A stretch of 64,000 nt of DNA from Lacticaseibacillus rhamnosus (GTDB lineage: Bacteria; Bacillota; Bacilli; Lactobacillales; Lactobacillaceae), in contig NZ_LR134331.1 of assembly GCF_900636965.1 (NCBI RefSeq), positions 1,612,001 through 1,676,000 of the forward strand, in the 5' to 3' direction. Shown here in pieces: positions 8,085-21,324 of this stretch (position 1 is the stretch's first letter; every line of letters starts with the position of its first letter). The position numbers were made by a program, and so were the translations under genes. The notes beneath the pieces are model-generated. The model did not search any database and was not told where the DNA came from. It was given only the letters and a program-made list of their open reading frames with translations.

Positions 8085-11000
8085 TTAAAATAAGCCATCA
8101 AAAAGTGATAATTGGTTTTCATCTGGAAGATCATCTAAAACATGGTTGGTCGTCATGTAATCAATCAAAGTTTTAGAAACCTTTCCGCGATTAGCCAGGT
8201 CTTCTTTTGATAAGAATGGTTTTTCTTCACGGGCAGCGACAATCTGCTTGGCAACGTTATCGCCCAAACCAGGAACCGCACGGAATGGCGCTAGAATGGT
8301 GTGATCATCCTGAATCAGGAAATCATGGGAATCTGACTTGGTGACATCAATCATTTTGATCTTAAAGCCACGTTCCAGGCATTCGTTAGCAATTTCCAAA
8401 ACGGTTAACAATTGCTTTTCTTTAGCGGAAGCATCCATGCCCTTGTCCGTAATCTCCTTCATTGCGGCTTTAACGGCTTCTTTGCCGTGACTCATGGCAG
8501 CTAAATCAAAATCTTCGGCCCGCACGGAAAAGTAAGCAGTGTAATACACCAGCGGATAATGGACCTTGAACCAGGCGATCCGCAATGCCATCAGAATATA
8601 CGCCGTCGCATGGGCTTTAGGGAACATGTATTTAATCTTCAGGCAGGAATCAATATACCAATCCGGCACATTTTCATTTTCGCGCATCGCTTTTTGCCAG
8701 TCATCCGGGATACCCCGGCCTTTACGAACGTGTTCCATGATATTAAACGCCATGGAATCGTCCATCCCCCAGTGAATCAAGTCCATCATGATGTTATCAC
8801 GACAACCGATGACTTCCTTCAAGGTGACAATGCCTTGCTTGATTAACTCTTCCGCATTGCCTAACCACACATCCGTCCCGTGAGACAATCCGGAAATCTG
8901 TAATAATTCGCTGAAGGTCGTTGGCTTGGTTTCTTCAAGCATGCCGCGGACAAAACGGGTCCCAAATTCGGGAATGCCAAGCGTGCCCATTTTGGAATTG
9001 ATTTGTTCAGGCGTCACACCTAAACTCTCGGTTCCGGAAAAAAGCGCCATGACTCCGGGATCGTCAGTTGGAATTGATTTCGGCTCAACCCCTGACAAGT
9101 CCTGCAACATACGAATCATCGTTGGGTCATCATGGCCCAGTACATCCATTTTCAAAATATTGTCGTGAATTGAATGGAAATCAAAGTGGGTGGTCATCCA
9201 AGCAGCATTTTGATCATCCGCCGGGTATTGAATCGGTGTGAAATCATAAATATCCATATCTGCCGGGACAATCAAGATCCCCGCCGGATGCTGACCAGTG
9301 GTACGTTTAACGCCAGTATCGCCTTGTGCCAGTCGATCAATTTCAGCACCGCGCAACTGTTGACCGGTGTCGCGCTCGTAAGCTTTCACATAACCATAAG
9401 CGGTTTTATCGGCCACCGTTCCAATTGTCCCGGCACGGAAACTATGATCTTCGCCGAACATCACTTTGATATAGTTATGCGCCACAGGCTGATAGTCACC
9501 GGAAAAGTTCAAGTCAATATCCGGCACCTTATCGCCGTGGAAGCCTAAGAACGTCTCAAATGGAATGTCATGGCCGTCTTTATGCAGCTCGGTTCCACAT
9601 TTCGGGCAGGTCTTATCCGGAAGATCAAAGCCCGATCCGACTTCGCCATGCGTAAAGAATTCACTGTACTGGCATTTCGGACACCGATAATGTGGCGGCA
9701 ATGGGTTCACCTCGGTAATCTCGGCCATCGTCGCAGCTAAACTCGAACCAACCGACCCTCGGGAACCAACCAAGTACCCGTCTTTGTTCGACTTTAATAC
9801 CAGCCGTTGCGCAATGTTATAAATGACTGAGAATCCATTCCCGATAATACTTTTAAGTTCTTTATCCAAGCGTTGTGCGACGATTTCTGGCAACGGATTG
9901 CCGTAAAGCTCATAGGCCGTCGCCATCACATCATGTTTGAGCTTTTCTTCCACCCCGGGCACTTCCGGCGTGTAAAGCTTATCTTTAACCGGTGTGATAT
10001 CATCATCAATCAAGTCGGCAATTAAATTCGAGTTGGTGACGACCAGTTTCTGCGCCTTTTCTGCGCCTAACCAGCTAAAATCATCCAGCATTTCCCGGGT
10101 TGAGCGAAAATGAACATCAGGCAGACTATGACGATTAAGCGGATTGGCCCCACCTTGACTGTGAATGAGAATCTTTCGATAAATCGCATCGTGTTGATCC
10201 AGATAATGAACATCACCGGTAACGACAACCGGTTTCTCTAGATCATCACCGATTTTGACAATTTTTTGCAAAATATCTTTTAAATGCGACTCGCCTTTAA
10301 TAAGATCGGCTTCTAGTAATGGCTGGTAAACGGCTGGCGGTTGAATTTCGAGATAATCATAAAATGCTGCCTTGGCGCGCGCTTCAGCCTCACCCTTTTG
10401 CATCATAGCGGTGAAAACTTCGCCGCTTGAGCAAGCCGAACCGACGAGCAAACCTTCTCGCAATTTCTGCAACTGACTGCGTGGTACTCGCGGCACCCGA
10501 TAGAAGTATTTGACATTTGACAAGGACACCAGCTTGAAAAGATTCTTCAAGCCGGCTTGCGTTTTGGCAAATACAATCGCATGACTCGGGCGGGCAGCCT
10601 TATAAGCCTCACCGGCACCCACGCGATCATTTAATTGGTTGAGTTTGGTCATGTTGTACATCTTAGCAGCTTCTTTTTCCAAGGCGTATAGCAAATAACC
10701 GGTCGCCTCAGCATCCGCGTTGGCGCGGTGATGGTGTTCCAGGCTAACTTTGTATTGCTTAGCCAAGGTATCCAGTTTGTGATTTTTGCGTTCGGGATGG
10801 AGCATGCGCGATAACTCAAGCGTATCAATGACCGGATTATCAATATCAGCCAGCCCGTTCCGCTCATAACCATTATCCAAGAAGCCCACATCAAACGTGA
10901 CATTATGTCCGACCATGATCGCACCGTCACAGAACTGCTGGAAAAGCCGAAACACTTCTTCTTCAGACTTGGAACCGTGAACCATGTCGTCGGTGATATG

Positions 11001-12419
11001 CGTGAGGTTAATGGTTAATTCTGACAGCGGAAAACCGGGATCGATCATTTCTTCAAACTGATCAATCACCTGACCGTCTTTCATTTTAACGGCAGCTAAC
11101 TCGATGACCTTATCGTAGACTGCTGAAAGACCGGTTGTTTCCACGTCAAAAACAACATATTCCGCGTCTGCCAACACGCGCGGCTCTTCAGCTCGATAAG
11201 CGACTGGGGTCCCATCATCGACTAAATTGATTTCGACACCGTATAGCATTTTTAAACCAGCTTTATCAGCAGCAGTATGGGCTTCTGGATAAGCTTGCAG
11301 CCCAGCATGATCGGTTACAGCGATCGCCTTGTGTCCCCAAGCTTTAGCGCGGTTCACGAAATCGGTAATTGAGTTGGTCGCATCCATCTGGCTCATGTTT
11401 GTATGCAGATGCAGCTCAACCCGTTTTTCGCCTTCAACGTCATCGGTTGGATCAGGATGGGAAACGGTTTGAATATCTTGTGCATTGATCGTGAGTTCGC
11501 GCGAATAGTTGTCCTCTTGCACACTGCCGCGTACACGCAACCACTGGCCTTTTTTAATGCGGGCAAACATCGCCTCATCGTCAGCACCATTGCTGAATTT
11601 CTTGGCAATAAAACTGGAGCTGTAATCGGTTATTTTGAAAATCAGTAATTGCCGTTTCGAGCGTAATTCCCGTACTTCGACATCAAACACATAGCCTTCA
11701 ACGGTCACTGAACGTTCTTCTTGGGTAATCGTGACCATTTGCTGCGGCGGATCACTCATTTTCAACTGCCGACCCATTTGAACCGGGCCATTCGTAGGCT
11801 CTTGCTTTTGCTTAGCCGCTTGCCGCTTCACCACTTCAGCAGCTGCTTGGGCCATCTTCGCCGTTTGCGCTGCTTTTTGCGCTTCAAATGCCGCCACAGA
11901 CTGCGCCGCTTGCTCTTCGTCTACTTGGGCCTGCATCCGTAATCCGGAAAAGCCAACTTGCTGATAGGTTTCTTCAAGTTTGCCTAATCCTTGATTAACC
12001 AGGTATTGCCGAATTTGTTCATTTTCCGCTGTTATCACCGCGCGATTATTCACCAGCGTCGGTACCTGTTTTTCGCACAGTTCACGAACGATCCCAGTAC
12101 CGATTTCTGAATTTTGCACCACATATTGCCAATATTGCGCCAATAGTTCGTCAGTAATCGTCGGCTGAGCAACCGCAATGGTCAATCGCGTCGCCGCAAT
12201 TTGCTTGAACGCAATTGGCAGTTGCGTGGCGACGGTATTAAAAATCTGAAATGGCAAAATCGTCGGAAACGCCAAGGTGAAGTCATAGCGTTGTGACTGC
12301 TCATGAATCGTGACTTCCTGAACCGACCCATCTGCCAGTGATGGATCATGTCGCACATCTGCTGGTAAATCGAGCTGATCCATTAATTTTTCAAACATCT
12401 CATGTTGGGATAAAGCCAA
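8085..12419 (-). CDS. polC: DNA polymerase III alpha subunit, Gram-positive PolC type
   Basis: Main replicative polymerase of low-GC Gram-positive bacteria. 1444 residues with an N-terminal domain, an OB-fold (about 240-330), a PHP domain split by the 3'-5' exonuclease (FDVETTGL and the [16 protein letters not shown] segment), and the polymerase core with a zinc-finger pair ([14 protein letters not shown]) and the catalytic [11 protein letters not shown]. The frame is open upstream to 12494, but the best start is the TTG at 12419, eight bases after AGAGGGG and giving a normal length (L-A-L-S-Q-H-E-M). Last gene of the uppS-cdsA-rseP-proS-polC run. Confidence 0.98.
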   Translation of the reverse strand: MALSQHEMFEKLMDQLDLPADVRHDPSLADGSVQEVTIHEQSQRYDFTLAFPTILPFQIFNTVATQLPIAFKQIAATRLTIAVAQPTITDELLAQYWQYVVQNSEIGTGIVRELCEKQVPTLVNNRAVITAENEQIRQYLVNQGLGKLEETYQQVGFSGLRMQAQVDEEQAAQSVAAFEAQKAAQTAKMAQAAAEVVKRQAAKQKQEPTNGPVQMGRQLKMSDPPQQMVTITQEERSVTVEGYVFDVEVRELRSKRQLLIFKITDYSSSFIAKKFSNGADDEAMFARIKKGQWLRVRGSVQEDNYSRELTINAQDIQTVSHPDPTDDVEGEKRVELHLHTNMSQMDATNSITDFVNRAKAWGHKAIAVTDHAGLQAYPEAHTAADKAGLKMLYGVEINLVDDGTPVAYRAEEPRVLADAEYVVFDVETTGLSAVYDKVIELAAVKMKDGQVIDQFEEMIDPGFPLSELTINLTHITDDMVHGSKSEEEVFRLFQQFCDGAIMVGHNVTFDVGFLDNGYERNGLADIDNPVIDTLELSRMLHPERKNHKLDTLAKQYKVSLEHHHRANADAEATGYLLYALEKEAAKMYNMTKLNQLNDRVGAGEAYKAARPSHAIVFAKTQAGLKNLFKLVSLSNVKYFYRVPRVPRSQLQKLREGLLVGSACSSGEVFTAMMQKGEAEARAKAAFYDYLEIQPPAVYQPLLEADLIKGESHLKDILQKIVKIGDDLEKPVVVTGDVHYLDQHDAIYRKILIHSQGGANPLNRHSLPDVHFRSTREMLDDFSWLGAEKAQKLVVTNSNLIADLIDDDITPVKDKLYTPEVPGVEEKLKHDVMATAYELYGNPLPEIVAQRLDKELKSIIGNGFSVIYNIAQRLVLKSNKDGYLVGSRGSVGSSLAATMAEITEVNPLPPHYRCPKCQYSEFFTHGEVGSGFDLPDKTCPKCGTELHKDGHDIPFETFLGFHGDKVPDIDLNFSGDYQPVAHNYIKVMFGEDHSFRAGTIGTVADKTAYGYVKAYERDTGQQLRGAEIDRLAQGDTGVKRTTGQHPAGILIVPADMDIYDFTPIQYPADDQNAAWMTTHFDFHSIHDNILKMDVLGHDDPTMIRMLQDLSGVEPKSIPTDDPGVMALFSGTESLGVTPEQINSKMGTLGIPEFGTRFVRGMLEETKPTTFSELLQISGLSHGTDVWLGNAEELIKQGIVTLKEVIGCRDNIMMDLIHWGMDDSMAFNIMEHVRKGRGIPDDWQKAMRENENVPDWYIDSCLKIKYMFPKAHATAYILMALRIAWFKVHYPLVYYTAYFSVRAEDFDLAAMSHGKEAVKAAMKEITDKGMDASAKEKQLLTVLEIANECLERGFKIKMIDVTKSDSHDFLIQDDHTILAPFRAVPGLGDNVAKQIVAAREEKPFLSKEDLANRGKVSKTLIDYMTTNHVLDDLPDENQLSLFDGLF

Positions 12420-12447
12420 ATCGTGCACCCCTCTTAGATGGCAGAAA

Positions 12448-12525
12448 CTGGGACAAAATGCTGCCAACTCTTCAGACCACAAACTCGCAGCCAAAAAGAG
12501 GATGGGATTAGCAATTTTGCCCCAG
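12448..12525. repeat. Long-range inverted repeat between proS and polC
   Basis: CTGGGACAAAATGCT at 12448-12462 is the reverse complement of AGCAATTTTGCCCCAG at 12510-12525 apart from one mismatch and one bulged base. The arms are separated by 47 bases. In the minus-strand transcript the stem would form just before the polC ribosome site. There is no T-run at its end, so it does not look like a simple terminator. Confidence 0.55.
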
Positions 12526-12540
12526 CGCCTTAGTTATCAA

Positions 12541-15536
<2,996 letters not shown>

Positions 15537-15552
15537 ATGTGCTCCTTAATGG

Positions 15553-16341
15553 TCAGACAATGCCAAACAAATGCAGCATTGGCAATACCAGTAGTAAACT
15601 GTCAAACCGATCTAAAATACCGCCGTGCCCTGGCAGAATTTTACCGGAATCCTTAACCCCGTAAAATCGCTTCAAAGCGGATTCGATTAGGTCACCGATT
15701 TGGCCGATAACCGACAGGCACAAGGCGATCCCCATCATTGGCCAAAAAGTATAATATTGCGGGAAGAACATTAAGTAAATCGCAGCCGTTACTAAGGCAA
15801 GTACAACCCCACCGACACTGCCTTCGATGGTTTTGTTCGGGCTGATCGCCGGCCACAATTTATGGCGGCCAAGTTTGCGACCGATCATATAGGCACCGGT
15901 ATCCGTCAACCAGACAATCAGCAGCGCAAACATCAACGTATCCAGCCCCGCATCGTTGCGCACACTGATCAAATAATGAAACCCTGTACCGATATAAAAG
16001 AATGACAACACCGATACACCAATATCATCAAACGTCGTGCGATTCTTGGTTGTCACGGTTATACAAAGCAACAAAGCAACCGCAATGTAAATCAGATCAA
16101 TCCGCCCTAAAAAGGCAGGCAGCCAACGGAAAAAGCTATTCGGCAAAACCACCGCCAAGATACCAAGCGATGCAATCAGAAAATCTGGCGAAAGAATGAT
16201 GCGCTTCCGCATGATATACACTTCTGATAACGCAATTAGCGCTAAGACTGCTCCGGCTGTATCGATCCAACCGCCACCGGCAATTAGAATTGGAATAAAA
16301 ATTGCCAAAGCAACGACAGCCGTTATGACCCGTTGTTTCAT
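15553..16341 (-). CDS. cdsA: Phosphatidate cytidylyltransferase
   Basis: Makes CDP-diacylglycerol from phosphatidic acid and CTP, the precursor of phosphatidylglycerol and cardiolipin. 262 residues, about seven to eight membrane segments. The C-terminal signature is complete: GDLIESALKRFYGVKDSGK, then LPGHGGILDRFDS. Start with GGAGG. Between uppS and rseP. Confidence 0.97.
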   Translation of the reverse strand: MKQRVITAVVALAIFIPILIAGGGWIDTAGAVLALIALSEVYIMRKRIILSPDFLIASLGILAVVLPNSFFRWLPAFLGRIDLIYIAVALLLCITVTTKNRTTFDDIGVSVLSFFYIGTGFHYLISVRNDAGLDTLMFALLIVWLTDTGAYMIGRKLGRHKLWPAISPNKTIEGSVGGVVLALVTAAIYLMFFPQYYTFWPMMGIALCLSVIGQIGDLIESALKRFYGVKDSGKILPGHGGILDRFDSLLLVLPMLHLFGIV

Positions 16342-16376
16342 GATAACAAATCCTCCATCACCATTTATTTAGTTGA

Positions 16377-17129
16377 TTATTTTTTTAAACCGCCAAAACG
16401 CCGGTCTCTAGCCTGATAGGTTGCGATCGCCGCCTCCAATGCAGCAGGCGAGAAATCCGGCCAATAATCATCGACAAACACCAGCTCACTATAAGCGATC
16501 TGCCAGAGCAAAAAGTTGGAAATCCGTAACTCACCACTTGTACGAATCAATAAATCCGGATCGGCTAAATCACCAAGGAACCCCGTCATCAGTGCATCAG
16601 AAAAGCGCTGATCATCAATATCTTCAGGATCTAATTGACCATCACGCACCGCGCTTGCCAGTTTTCGGGCAGCGTGAACCAGTTCGTCACGACCACCATA
16701 ATTCAGCGCAAAGTTAAGAATCATGCCGGTGTTGTTGGCCGTATCCGCCATAGCTTTTTCACTCGCCTTGCGTGTCGGCTCAGGTAAGTCGGTTAACTCA
16801 CCCATAACTTCAACTTTAACATTTTCTTTGATTAAATCAGGCATAAAATCGTTAAAAAAGTCAACCGGTAAGCGCATGAGGTAATTCACCTCAGAACCGG
16901 GGCGCTTCCAATTTTCAGTTGAAAAAGCATACAAAGTCAAAACTTTAACCCCGAGACGACTTGCTGCCTTGGTAATCGTTTTAACATTTTGCATGCCTTG
17001 TTTGTGTCCGGCAACCCGCGGCAACAACCGCCGCTTTGCCCACCGACCGTTACCGTCCATGATAATCGCAATATGCGCGGGAATCCGTGCCGGATCAAGT
17101 TTCACTTTCGAACCCTTGGCTATGGCCAA
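16377..17129 (-). CDS. uppS: Undecaprenyl diphosphate synthase (isoprenyl transferase)
   Basis: Cis-prenyltransferase that makes the C55 lipid carrier for cell wall synthesis. 250 residues. The substrate motif IAIIMDGNGRWAKRR has the catalytic aspartate at residue 25; FALNYGGRDELV and DLLIRTSGELRISNFLLWQ follow in the expected places. It starts at TTG, seven bases after AGGAGG. First gene of the uppS-cdsA-rseP-proS-polC group; a repeat element separates it from frr. Confidence 0.97.
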   Translation of the reverse strand: MAIAKGSKVKLDPARIPAHIAIIMDGNGRWAKRRLLPRVAGHKQGMQNVKTITKAASRLGVKVLTLYAFSTENWKRPGSEVNYLMRLPVDFFNDFMPDLIKENVKVEVMGELTDLPEPTRKASEKAMADTANNTGMILNFALNYGGRDELVHAARKLASAVRDGQLDPEDIDDQRFSDALMTGFLGDLADPDLLIRTSGELRISNFLLWQIAYSELVFVDDYWPDFSPAALEAAIATYQARDRRFGGLKK

Positions 17130-17183
17130 ACTGGCGCCTCCTCACAACGTCTACGGTGCCTCATGCACCAAATGTCTTTAACG

Positions 17184-17192
17184 ATTGTAGCA
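17184..17192 (-). promoter_or_regulatory. Candidate extended -10 for uppS
   Basis: TGC-TACAAT on the minus strand, about 55 bases before the uppS start. No good -35 box; an extended -10 may compensate. Confidence 0.4.
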
Positions 17193-17206
17193 GAAAAAAA
17201 GGCAGA

Positions 17207-17320
17207 GCGCGAATAGGCGCGGTTAGAAACCAGAGTGTAAGCGGCCTAAAAGTGAAATGACCGGGCTTTGGTCATTTTGCTTTAAGGTCCTTACACGCAG
17301 GTTTCTGCGCCTATTCGCGC
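17207..17320. repeat. Single copy of the palindromic repeat, uppS-frr
   Basis: Same family as the array behind infB, same orientation relative to the plus strand. The outer arms GCGCGAATAGGCGC and GCGCCTATTCGCGC are perfect complements that differ from the array units, AGAAACC pairs with GGTTTCT, GTGTAAG with CTTACAC, AAATGACC with GGTCATTT around the shared GGGCTTT loop. Confidence 0.9.
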
Positions 17321-17452
17321 GTTTTAAAACCGAGGCCAAGCGCAGTTAGAAGTGAAGTTGCAAAACTAATGCAACCATCTAACAGGACGACTTTTACCAC
17401 TAGTTTCATTTGATCGCATGACTGCATGGTGCCAAAAAGTTTATTAAACCAG

Positions 17453-17480
17453 AAAAACCCCAGATATACTCTGAGGTTTT
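17453..17480 (-). terminator. Terminator after frr
   Basis: On the minus strand AAAACCTCAGA pairs with TCTGGGGTTTT over 11 bp (one G-T pair), ending in a T-run. It lies 24 bases after the frr stop. Confidence 0.9.
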
Positions 17481-17503
17481 CATTCACCAACTAAAATACC
17501 ACG

Positions 17504-18061
17504 CTAAACTTCGGTAATTTCCTTTTCCTTAGCTGCAGCAATTTCATCGATGCGTTTGGTTGCATCGTCAGTGGCTTTTTGCATATCTTTTTCAAGTCGA
17601 TGCAATTCGTCTTCGGTGATGTCACCGTCTTTTTCCTGTCGCTTTAACTTATCAAGTCCTTCACGGCGGATATTACGAATTGCGATTTTGGCGTTTTCAG
17701 AGAACTTGCCGACTTCTTTGGCAATTTCCTTACGCCGTTCACCCGTCAGCTGAGGAATGACCAAACGAATCACATCGCCGTCATTGGCAGGGTTAATGCC
17801 AAGATCACTGGCGTTGATAGCCGTTTCGATGTTCTTAAGTGATGATTTGTCATATGGACTAATCTGCAAAACACGTGCTTCCGGAACCGTGATTGCCGCC
17901 ATTTGGTTCAATGGCGTTGGCGCACCATAATAATCGACCGTAATCTGATTAAGCAAGCTGGCATTAGCACGGCCTGCACGGATGTTGCCTAGTTCACGCT
18001 GTAATGATTCTTCGGTTTTACCCATATTGACTTTTGCTTGTTCAATAATTTGATTTGCCAT
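17504..18061 (-). CDS. frr: Ribosome recycling factor
   Basis: Splits post-termination ribosomes together with EF-G. 185 residues, normal length; the ends [20 protein letters not shown] and the helical [20 protein letters not shown]-like C-terminus are typical. The ATG overlaps the pyrH stop codon by one base (TAATG), with GGGAG inside the end of pyrH, so the two are translationally coupled. Confidence 0.98.
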   Translation of the reverse strand: MANQIIEQAKVNMGKTEESLQRELGNIRAGRANASLLNQITVDYYGAPTPLNQMAAITVPEARVLQISPYDKSSLKNIETAINASDLGINPANDGDVIRLVIPQLTGERRKEIAKEVGKFSENAKIAIRNIRREGLDKLKRQEKDGDITEDELHRLEKDMQKATDDATKRIDEIAAAKEKEITEV

Positions 18062-18780
18062 TAGCTTCTCCCTTCGATTGTGGTGCCGATTTTTTGACCT
18101 TCCACAACCCGTTTGATATTGCCGGGCTCGTTTAAGTTAAAGACAACTAAGTCGATATCGTTGTCCATTGACAAGGTGCTGGCAGTCGAGTCCATGACTT
18201 TTAGATCCTTGTTGATGATGTCCATGTGTGTCAGACTCTCATATTTGACAGCATTGGTGTCCTTGTTTGGATCGGCTGAATAAACGCCGTCAACGTTATT
18301 CTTTGCCATCAGGATAACTTCAGCGCCGATTTCTGCTGCCCGTAACGCTGCAGTCGTGTCAGTGCTGAAGTATGGGTTACCGGTGCCGCCAGCGAAAATA
18401 ACGACGCGCCCTTTCTCCAGATGGCGAATGGCTTTACGCCGAATATAAGGTTCGGCGATTTGCCGCATCTCAATTGACGTCTGAACCCGAGTCGGTACAC
18501 CTTGGCTCTCCAGGTTATCTTGCAAAGCCAACGCATTCATTACCGTAGCCAGCATCCCCATATAGTCGGCTTGGGCGCGTTCCATTCCCATCTCGGCGTT
18601 GGTTTCACCGCGCCAGATGTTGCCGCCACCGCACACAATGGCAATTTGTACACCCAGTTCGTGCACCTCTTTGATCTGTTGGGCAATTTTGGCAATGACT
18701 GGTGGCTTAATGCCAAACCCAGCCTCACCTGCCAATGCCTCACCGCTGATCTTTAAAATGATCCGTTTATATTTGACCAT
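18061..18780 (-). CDS. pyrH: UMP kinase
   Basis: Phosphorylates UMP to UDP; bacterial amino-acid-kinase fold enzyme. 239 residues from the ATG at 18780, which has GGAGG upstream; the frame is open further but without support. Motifs: [14 protein letters not shown] at the N-terminus, [28 protein letters not shown] and [12 protein letters not shown]. In a two-gene unit with frr. Confidence 0.97.
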   Translation of the reverse strand: MVKYKRIILKISGEALAGEAGFGIKPPVIAKIAQQIKEVHELGVQIAIVCGGGNIWRGETNAEMGMERAQADYMGMLATVMNALALQDNLESQGVPTRVQTSIEMRQIAEPYIRRKAIRHLEKGRVVIFAGGTGNPYFSTDTTAALRAAEIGAEVILMAKNNVDGVYSADPNKDTNAVKYESLTHMDIINKDLKVMDSTASTLSMDNDIDLVVFNLNEPGNIKRVVEGQKIGTTIEGRS

Positions 18781-18811
18781 GTATCTTATACCTCCGTTGG
18801 TTGCTGGCACT

Positions 18812-18820
18812 ATTTTACCA
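18812..18820 (-). promoter_or_regulatory. Extended -10 promoter of pyrH-frr
   Basis: TATGG-TAAAAT on the minus strand (TAAAAT at 18812-18817) fits the Gram-positive extended -10 pattern. The -35 is weak: TTGCCG occurs 20 bases upstream. A short hairpin GCAGAAACTCTGC lies in the spacer. Confidence 0.5.
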
Positions 18821-18982
18821 TAGTCGCAGAGTTTCTGCGGCAAGAAGCTGTTGCTAGCCGCTAAGTTTTACCGGCAATTCGGCTGAACATCAAAAACATT
18901 CATAGACTGTCACTGTCAACTTTTTCTCAGTTTTACTCTATAGGTAAATTCTAATATTCTGAGCTGGCTATTCGTCCTCACA

Positions 18983-19103
18983 TAACGCGCTCCCCCGACG
19001 CAGAAGTCTGCGTGTAAGGACCCTCAGTTGCAATGGCCAAAGCCCAGCCATCACGCCTGAGGCCGCTTACACTCCGACTTCTAACCACGCCGGCTCGCGC
19101 TCA
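18983..19103. repeat. Single copy of the palindromic repeat, pyrH-tsf
   Basis: Inverted relative to the array behind infB. AGAAGTC/GACTTCT, GTGTAAG/CTTACAC, CCTCAG-like arms and ATGGC-type inner stem are recognisable; the outer arms are more worn than in other copies. It begins just behind the tsf terminator. Confidence 0.88.
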
Positions 19104-19111
19104 GCAAAAAA

Positions 19112-19145
19112 AAGACGCTGCCACAGAGACAGTGCCCTTTTCTTG
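19112..19145 (-). terminator. Terminator after tsf
   Basis: On the minus strand a hairpin with one mismatch forms between AAAGGGC-A-CTGTC and GGCAG-C-GTCTTT, followed by eight T. It begins right behind the tsf stop codon. Confidence 0.78.
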
Positions 19146-19148
19146 TCA

Positions 19149-20030
19149 TTAACCTTTGATCTGGTCCATGACTTCATCTGCGAAGTTTTCTTGTTTCTTT
19201 TCAATGCCTTCGCCGACTTCATAACGAACGTAGCCTTTAACCTTGCCGCCTTTAGCCGCAACGTACTTGGCAACTGTCTGATCCGGATCCTTAACGAATT
19301 CCTGATCAACCAGTGAGATTTCACTCAACCACTTGTTAACGCGACCTTCAACGATCCGCGGAACAATTTTTTCCGGCTTGCCTTCGTTTTTGGTTTCTTC
19401 AGTGAAAATATCGGTCTGATGTTGCAATTCATCAGCCGGCACTTTACTACGATCCAAATATTCAGGATTGATCGCAGCAACATGCATAGCAACGTCTTTG
19501 GCAGTGGCATCATCGGCGCCATCCAAAACCGTCAGCGCTGCAATTTGGCCGCCATTATGCAAGTAAGCACCAAAATGTTCATTGTCGGTCTTGGTCACAA
19601 TCTGGAAGCGTCGCAAGCTGATCTTTTCACCAATAACACTGGTCAAGGCGATGGCACCTTCATCAATGGTCTGGCCGTCGCTCATCTTGGTGGCCTTGGC
19701 AGCATCAAGATCAGCTGGCTTATTAGCAGCAATCGCAGCAGCTACCTTGTTAACATAGTCTTTGAATTGATCGTTTGAAGCAACAAAATCGGTCTCAGAG
19801 TTAACTTCAACAATTGCGGCAGTATTGCCGTCAACTGCGATTTCCGCTAAGCCTTCAGCGGCGATGTTGCCACTCTTCTTAGCCGCTTTTGCCAAGCCTT
19901 TTTCACGTAAGACATCAATTGCCTTATCCATATCGCCATCAGCTGCAACCAATGCCTTCTTAGCATCCATCATGCCGACTTGGGTACGATCACGTAATTC
20001 TTTAACTTGTGCAGCAGTAATTTGAGCCAT
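19149..20030 (-). CDS. tsf: Elongation factor Ts
   Basis: Nucleotide exchange factor for EF-Tu. 293 residues with the N-terminal UBA-like part and signature [16 protein letters not shown], and [15 protein letters not shown] in the core. A GGAGG site precedes the ATG. It lies 84 bases behind rpsB with a hairpin terminator between them. Confidence 0.98.
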   Translation of the reverse strand: MAQITAAQVKELRDRTQVGMMDAKKALVAADGDMDKAIDVLREKGLAKAAKKSGNIAAEGLAEIAVDGNTAAIVEVNSETDFVASNDQFKDYVNKVAAAIAANKPADLDAAKATKMSDGQTIDEGAIALTSVIGEKISLRRFQIVTKTDNEHFGAYLHNGGQIAALTVLDGADDATAKDVAMHVAAINPEYLDRSKVPADELQHQTDIFTEETKNEGKPEKIVPRIVEGRVNKWLSEISLVDQEFVKDPDQTVAKYVAAKGGKVKGYVRYEVGEGIEKKQENFADEVMDQIKG

Positions 20031-20052
20031 GGATCTGATCCTCCTTGATTGT

Positions 20053-20101
20053 AAAAAAGCTGCCTGCAGATCTTGCAGTATGCGAAACCCTCAGACAGCT
20101 T
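20053..20101 (-). terminator. Internal terminator/attenuator between rpsB and tsf
   Basis: On the minus strand AGCTGTCTG pairs with CAGGCAGCT (one G-T pair), followed by TTTTTT. It would let only part of the transcripts continue into tsf. Confidence 0.75.
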
Positions 20102-20114
20102 AATGTTTAATTAA

Positions 20115-20903
20115 TTAGTTAGCGCGCTTGTTGTCGCCTTCGACAGCTTCCACGATATCTTCCATGGAATCAGCCTTCTTGTCGGCAGCAGGTTGTTGTT
20201 CCTGATCATCTTCTTGATCTTCGCCTTGGTTACCTTCAATAATCGCATCTGCCATCTTGGAAGTAATCAAACGAACGGCACGAATCGCGTCATCGTTTGA
20301 AGGGATAATCACGTCAATGTCATCAGGATCGGTGTTGGTATCAACCATCGCAACGATCGGAATGTTCAGCTTTTGGGCTTCCTGAACGGCAATCTTTTCT
20401 TTGCGTGGGTCAACAATGAACAATACGTCAGGAATCCGTGGCATATCTTCAATCCCGCCAAGGAACTTCTCAAGCTTGTCTTGTTGCTTCTTCAGAAGAG
20501 AAACTTCTTTCTTAGGAAGGACATCAAAAGTGCCATCGGTTGCCATCTTCTTGATGTCTTTAAGCCGCTTGATTCGAGTCTGAATCGTGTTCCAGTTGGT
20601 CAAAGTGCCGCCAAGCCAGCGATGGTTGACGTAAAATTGGCCGGCACGGGTTGCTTCTTCGGCAATCGCATCCTGAGCCTGTTTCTTGGTCCCAACGAAC
20701 AGGAAAACCCCGCCGTTTTGTGCTTCTTCTTTAACGAAATTGTAAGCATCGTCAATCATCTTAACGGTCTTTTGCAGATCGATGATGTAGATACCGTTTC
20801 TTTCCGTAAAGATATATGGCTTCATCTTAGGGTTCCAACGACGGGTTTGATGCCCGAAATGTACACCAGCTTCAAGAAGCTGTTTCATGCTTAATACTGC
20901 CAT
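20115..20903 (-). CDS. rpsB: Small ribosomal subunit protein uS2
   Basis: 30S protein. 262 residues. Core is typical ([43 protein letters not shown], and the [16 protein letters not shown] segment). Compared with E. coli S2 it has a C-terminal tail of about 35 residues rich in E, D and Q, seen also in other lactobacilli. Strong GGAGG site. Own promoter at 21024-21052. Confidence 0.98.
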   Translation of the reverse strand: MAVLSMKQLLEAGVHFGHQTRRWNPKMKPYIFTERNGIYIIDLQKTVKMIDDAYNFVKEEAQNGGVFLFVGTKKQAQDAIAEEATRAGQFYVNHRWLGGTLTNWNTIQTRIKRLKDIKKMATDGTFDVLPKKEVSLLKKQQDKLEKFLGGIEDMPRIPDVLFIVDPRKEKIAVQEAQKLNIPIVAMVDTNTDPDDIDVIIPSNDDAIRAVRLITSKMADAIIEGNQGEDQEDDQEQQPAADKKADSMEDIVEAVEGDNKRAN

Positions 20904-21017
20904 GTGTTTGTTCCTCCATTTGGTTTTATTCCTCTTGACGACGTCGCCTCGCAGATGGACTTCAACAGAAGCACCCCACTCACGATCAGTCAGTCAATGT
21001 GGTTTGTGCATACCGCA
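20904..21017 (-). promoter_or_regulatory. rpsB 5' leader
   Basis: About 114 untranslated bases lie between the predicted transcription start and the rpsB ATG. Leaders of this length in front of rpsB are autoregulatory sites for S2 in many bacteria. The sequence contains small inverted repeats (GACGACGTCGCC region) but I cannot assign it to a known leader class by eye. Confidence 0.4.
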
Positions 21018-21023
21018 CTCGAT

Positions 21024-21052
21024 AAAGTATACCGACTTTTCATCACTTTGAC
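21024..21052 (-). promoter_or_regulatory. rpsB promoter
   Basis: TTGTCA (-35) and TATACT (-10) are separated by exactly 17 bases on the minus strand. It is one of the best sigma-A type promoters in the window. Confidence 0.85.
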
Positions 21053-21324
21053 AAGCCCTGCCACTTGACATGATGCGCCGACAAAAAAAGTTCTTTACGA
21101 CGGCGGCTCTGATGTTTAAAATGCCATTCCGCCGACAGCGCTTCGTGTTTGTCCGCAAACGCTTCATGATACAGTAAGCGCACGGGGCGGCGAGAAGCTG
21201 TATACTTGGCCCCTTTGCCAGCGTTATGTGTTGCCACCCGGGCTGCCACGTCATCCGTAAACCCGCCATAAAACGTCCCATCCGCACATAGTAAAACATA
21301 AAAGTAATACGGTTTAGTCGCCAT
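21043..21324 (-). CDS. GIY-YIG family protein (YazA/UPF0213 type)
   Basis: 93-residue single-domain GIY-YIG nuclease-fold protein. The variant motif [18 protein letters not shown] is at the N-terminus, followed by [20 protein letters not shown] and a conserved glutamate region [17 protein letters not shown]. The ATG at 21324 has AGGAGG upstream and overlaps the trmN6 stop by 11 bases. This pair is also adjacent in other Firmicutes (yabB-yazA). The biological role is not known; its 3' end runs into the rpsB promoter. Confidence 0.93.
   Translation of the reverse strand: MATKPYYFYVLLCADGTFYGGFTDDVAARVATHNAGKGAKYTASRRPVRLLYHEAFADKHEALSAEWHFKHQSRRRKELFLSAHHVKWQGLSK

Larger units (their letters stand above)
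17130..17503. other. uppS-frr intergenic region
   Basis: 374 bases without a gene. From low to high coordinates it holds the uppS leader with a candidate extended -10, one full palindromic repeat (17207-17320), a stretch at about 17330-17375 that looks like a worn half-copy of the same repeat (TTAGAAGTGAAGTTGCAA), and the frr terminator. Confidence 0.7.
18781..19148. other. pyrH-tsf intergenic region
   Basis: 368 bases. It holds the pyrH leader with an extended -10 and a small GCAGAAACTCTGC hairpin, AT-rich unassigned sequence at about 18880-18975, a full palindromic repeat (18983-19103) and the tsf terminator. No reading frame with a ribosome site was found. Confidence 0.7.

Noticed and set aside
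18923-18955. Minus-strand TTGACA upstream of pyrH as the main promoter
   Set aside because: No -10 box at 16-18 bases; the extended -10 nearer to pyrH is a better candidate.
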